Assembly (NCBI RefSeq): GCF_021190955.1
Contig: NZ_JAIOAO010000003.1
Coordinates: 1,178,001 to 1,242,000, forward strand
Source: Parachryseolinea silvisoli
GTDB taxonomy: Bacteria; Bacteroidota; Bacteroidia; Cytophagales; Cyclobacteriaceae
Direction of reading: 5' to 3'
Length of the DNA: 64,000 nt
Shown here: positions 63,203 through 64,000 of the stretch, piece after piece
Numbering within the stretch: position 1 is the first letter of the stretch
Layout: every line of letters begins with the position of its first letter
Program-made: the position numbers and the translations under genes
The notes under the pieces: model-generated
What the model saw: the letters and a program-made list of their open reading frames with translations, nothing else
What the model was told of the DNA's origin: nothing
Database searches by the model: none

Positions 63203-64000
63203 ATGCAGGTATCACACGAGACACAACAGGCGGAGCGGTTTTATGACATTAAACGCATCGGAGGTCTTTCACAGGATGGGGTTTTTGTTTACAAGCTGCC
63301 AGAGGGTTCATTCGACTATCTTAACGCGGCGTTCACCGGCATTTTTGGTGTAACACGTGAGAATGTATTGGCGCAATCGCGATTGCTGCTGGACTTTATC
63401 ATGTCGGAGGACCGGCACTACCTGCAACAGCGCTTTGCCGACCTCATCTCGACAGGCTGCATTACCAACACTGAGTTCCGCATCCGCCTTTCTAGTGGCG
63501 TGGTTAAACACATATCGTGTGATGCGTATTTACTGGAGGAAGGCGAATATGTGGCTGGTTTTGTGAAAGACATGAGCCATATGAAAGAGCACGAGAACTA
63601 CATGATAAACTACGGGGCCAAGAAGGACACGTTGCTGGATATGATTACACACAACCTGTACGGACCGCTGACCCTGTCGGAGAATCTCATTCAAAACGCA
63701 CAGAAATCCTATCAGGGCGAACAATATGACGCGATACACAACCACCTGCGTATGATTCAGGATGTTACCCGCGAGTGTATCGAGATCGTCAACAACCTGC
63801 TGCGGGAGGAACACCTGGAATCGGAGCACATTTTTGTAAAAAAAGGCCGCTTCGACATCCTGGAAAAGATCAGTTCCACATTAGAAAAGCTGGTCGAAAC
63901 GAATAAAGACAAACAATTCCGCCTGATCACCAAGTTGGAGAACCTTTACATCAACATCGATGGCGTAAAGTTCTTTCAGGCGCTGCACAACCTGGTCTCT
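63203..64000 (+). CDS. PAS histidine kinase, N-terminal part (runs off the window)
   Basis: The first 266 codons of a gene starting at ATG 63203. A PAS domain (about 18-125; FDYLNAAFTGIFGVTRENVL) is followed by a HisKA-like dimerisation helix with H150 in DMITHNLYGPLTLSENL. THN replaces the common SHD. The frame ends at residue 266 at the beginning of the HATPase domain (GVKFFQALHNLVS is the N-box start). It has no membrane segment in the part seen. It is the likely partner of the NarL regulator 12 bp upstream. Confidence 0.88.
   Translation, partial: MQVSHETQQAERFYDIKRIGGLSQDGVFVYKLPEGSFDYLNAAFTGIFGVTRENVLAQSRLLLDFIMSEDRHYLQQRFADLISTGCITNTEFRIRLSSGVVKHISCDAYLLEEGEYVAGFVKDMSHMKEHENYMINYGAKKDTLLDMITHNLYGPLTLSENLIQNAQKSYQGEQYDAIHNHLRMIQDVTRECIEIVNNLLREEHLESEHIFVKKGRFDILEKISSTLEKLVETNKDKQFRLITKLENLYINIDGVKFFQALHNLVS

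Overview
The window looks like a chromosomal segment from a member of the Bacteroidota, probably an environmental Cytophagales-type bacterium. The evidence is the gene content and style: a Ku/LigD end-joining pair, PadR-controlled FtsX permeases with a permease-prefix domain, many PAS/HAMP hybrid histidine kinases, a DUF4349 lipoprotein, sigma-70-family factors with non-canonical anti-sigma partners, mostly weak Shine-Dalgarno sequences, and a few promoter boxes of the Bacteroidota type (TAnnTTTG). Most of the DNA looks moderately GC-rich by eye. The stretch from about 29.9 to 35.3 kb is visibly richer in A and T and may have been acquired separately.

Layout. 0-2.6 kb: the 5' part of an M16 zinc peptidase, then a divergent lipid kinase and surE. 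2.7-7.5 kb: a tiny protein, Ku, three-domain LigD and a SolA-like flavin oxidase, all on the + strand. 7.6-10.2 kb: two membrane proteins and a luciferase-like monooxygenase. 10.3-19.5 kb (- strand): a receiver-kinase hybrid, a 2146-residue kinase with an exact 276-bp repeat array encoding HAMP domains, and an AsmA/DUF748-like protein. 19.6-24.6 kb: a PAS kinase, a single-domain receiver, a NarL regulator and a small soluble kinase. 25.1-29.7 kb: a family protein convergent with a DUF4349 lipoprotein, then a small lipoprotein divergent from a sigma factor whose partner is an anti-sigma-like/trypsin-like protease fusion, then an ArsR repressor.

29.8-35.3 kb (AT-rich): a tRNA-Thr-like 3' half, a MEDS/PAS kinase, a NarL regulator, a beta-barrel-like protein, a second small soluble kinase and several decayed mini-genes. 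This repeats the order of the 19.6-24.6 kb signalling cassette. 35.4-39.7 kb: dinB, a thioredoxin-fold protein and a membrane GAF/PAS receptor. 39.7-41.7 kb (- strand): a receiver, then a second sigma factor, small anti-sigma-like protein and ClpP-type protease. 41.9-44.4 kb: a STAS-like protein and a TPR kinase.

44.6-50.1 kb: a three-gene SMC-like condensin operon (MksF-MksE-MksB / JetA-B-C type) with no recognisable JetD nuclease nearby. 50.1-56.7 kb (- strand): PadR/FtsX permease, OmpR regulator/kinase pair, bestrophin-like channel and a UspA-like protein. 56.8-59.9 kb: an XRE regulator divergent from a half-size HsdS and an HsdM-like protein whose methylase motif IV reads NLMI instead of NPPF. 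60.0-61.8 kb: overlapping genes for a lipid kinase and an App1-type phosphatidate phosphatase. 61.8-64.0 kb: a receiver, a NarL regulator and the start of another kinase.

The strongest candidates for something new are: (1) two loci pairing a sigma factor of one subfamily (shared KYKCL motif) with an anti-sigma-like protein and a serine protease, trypsin-like and membrane-anchored in one, ClpP-like in the other; (2) a mirror-image promoter at 27577-27660 that appears to drive the first of these loci and a divergent lipoprotein with identical spacing to both start codons; and (3) the apparently catalytically dead HsdM/half-HsdS pair behind a palindrome-rich promoter.
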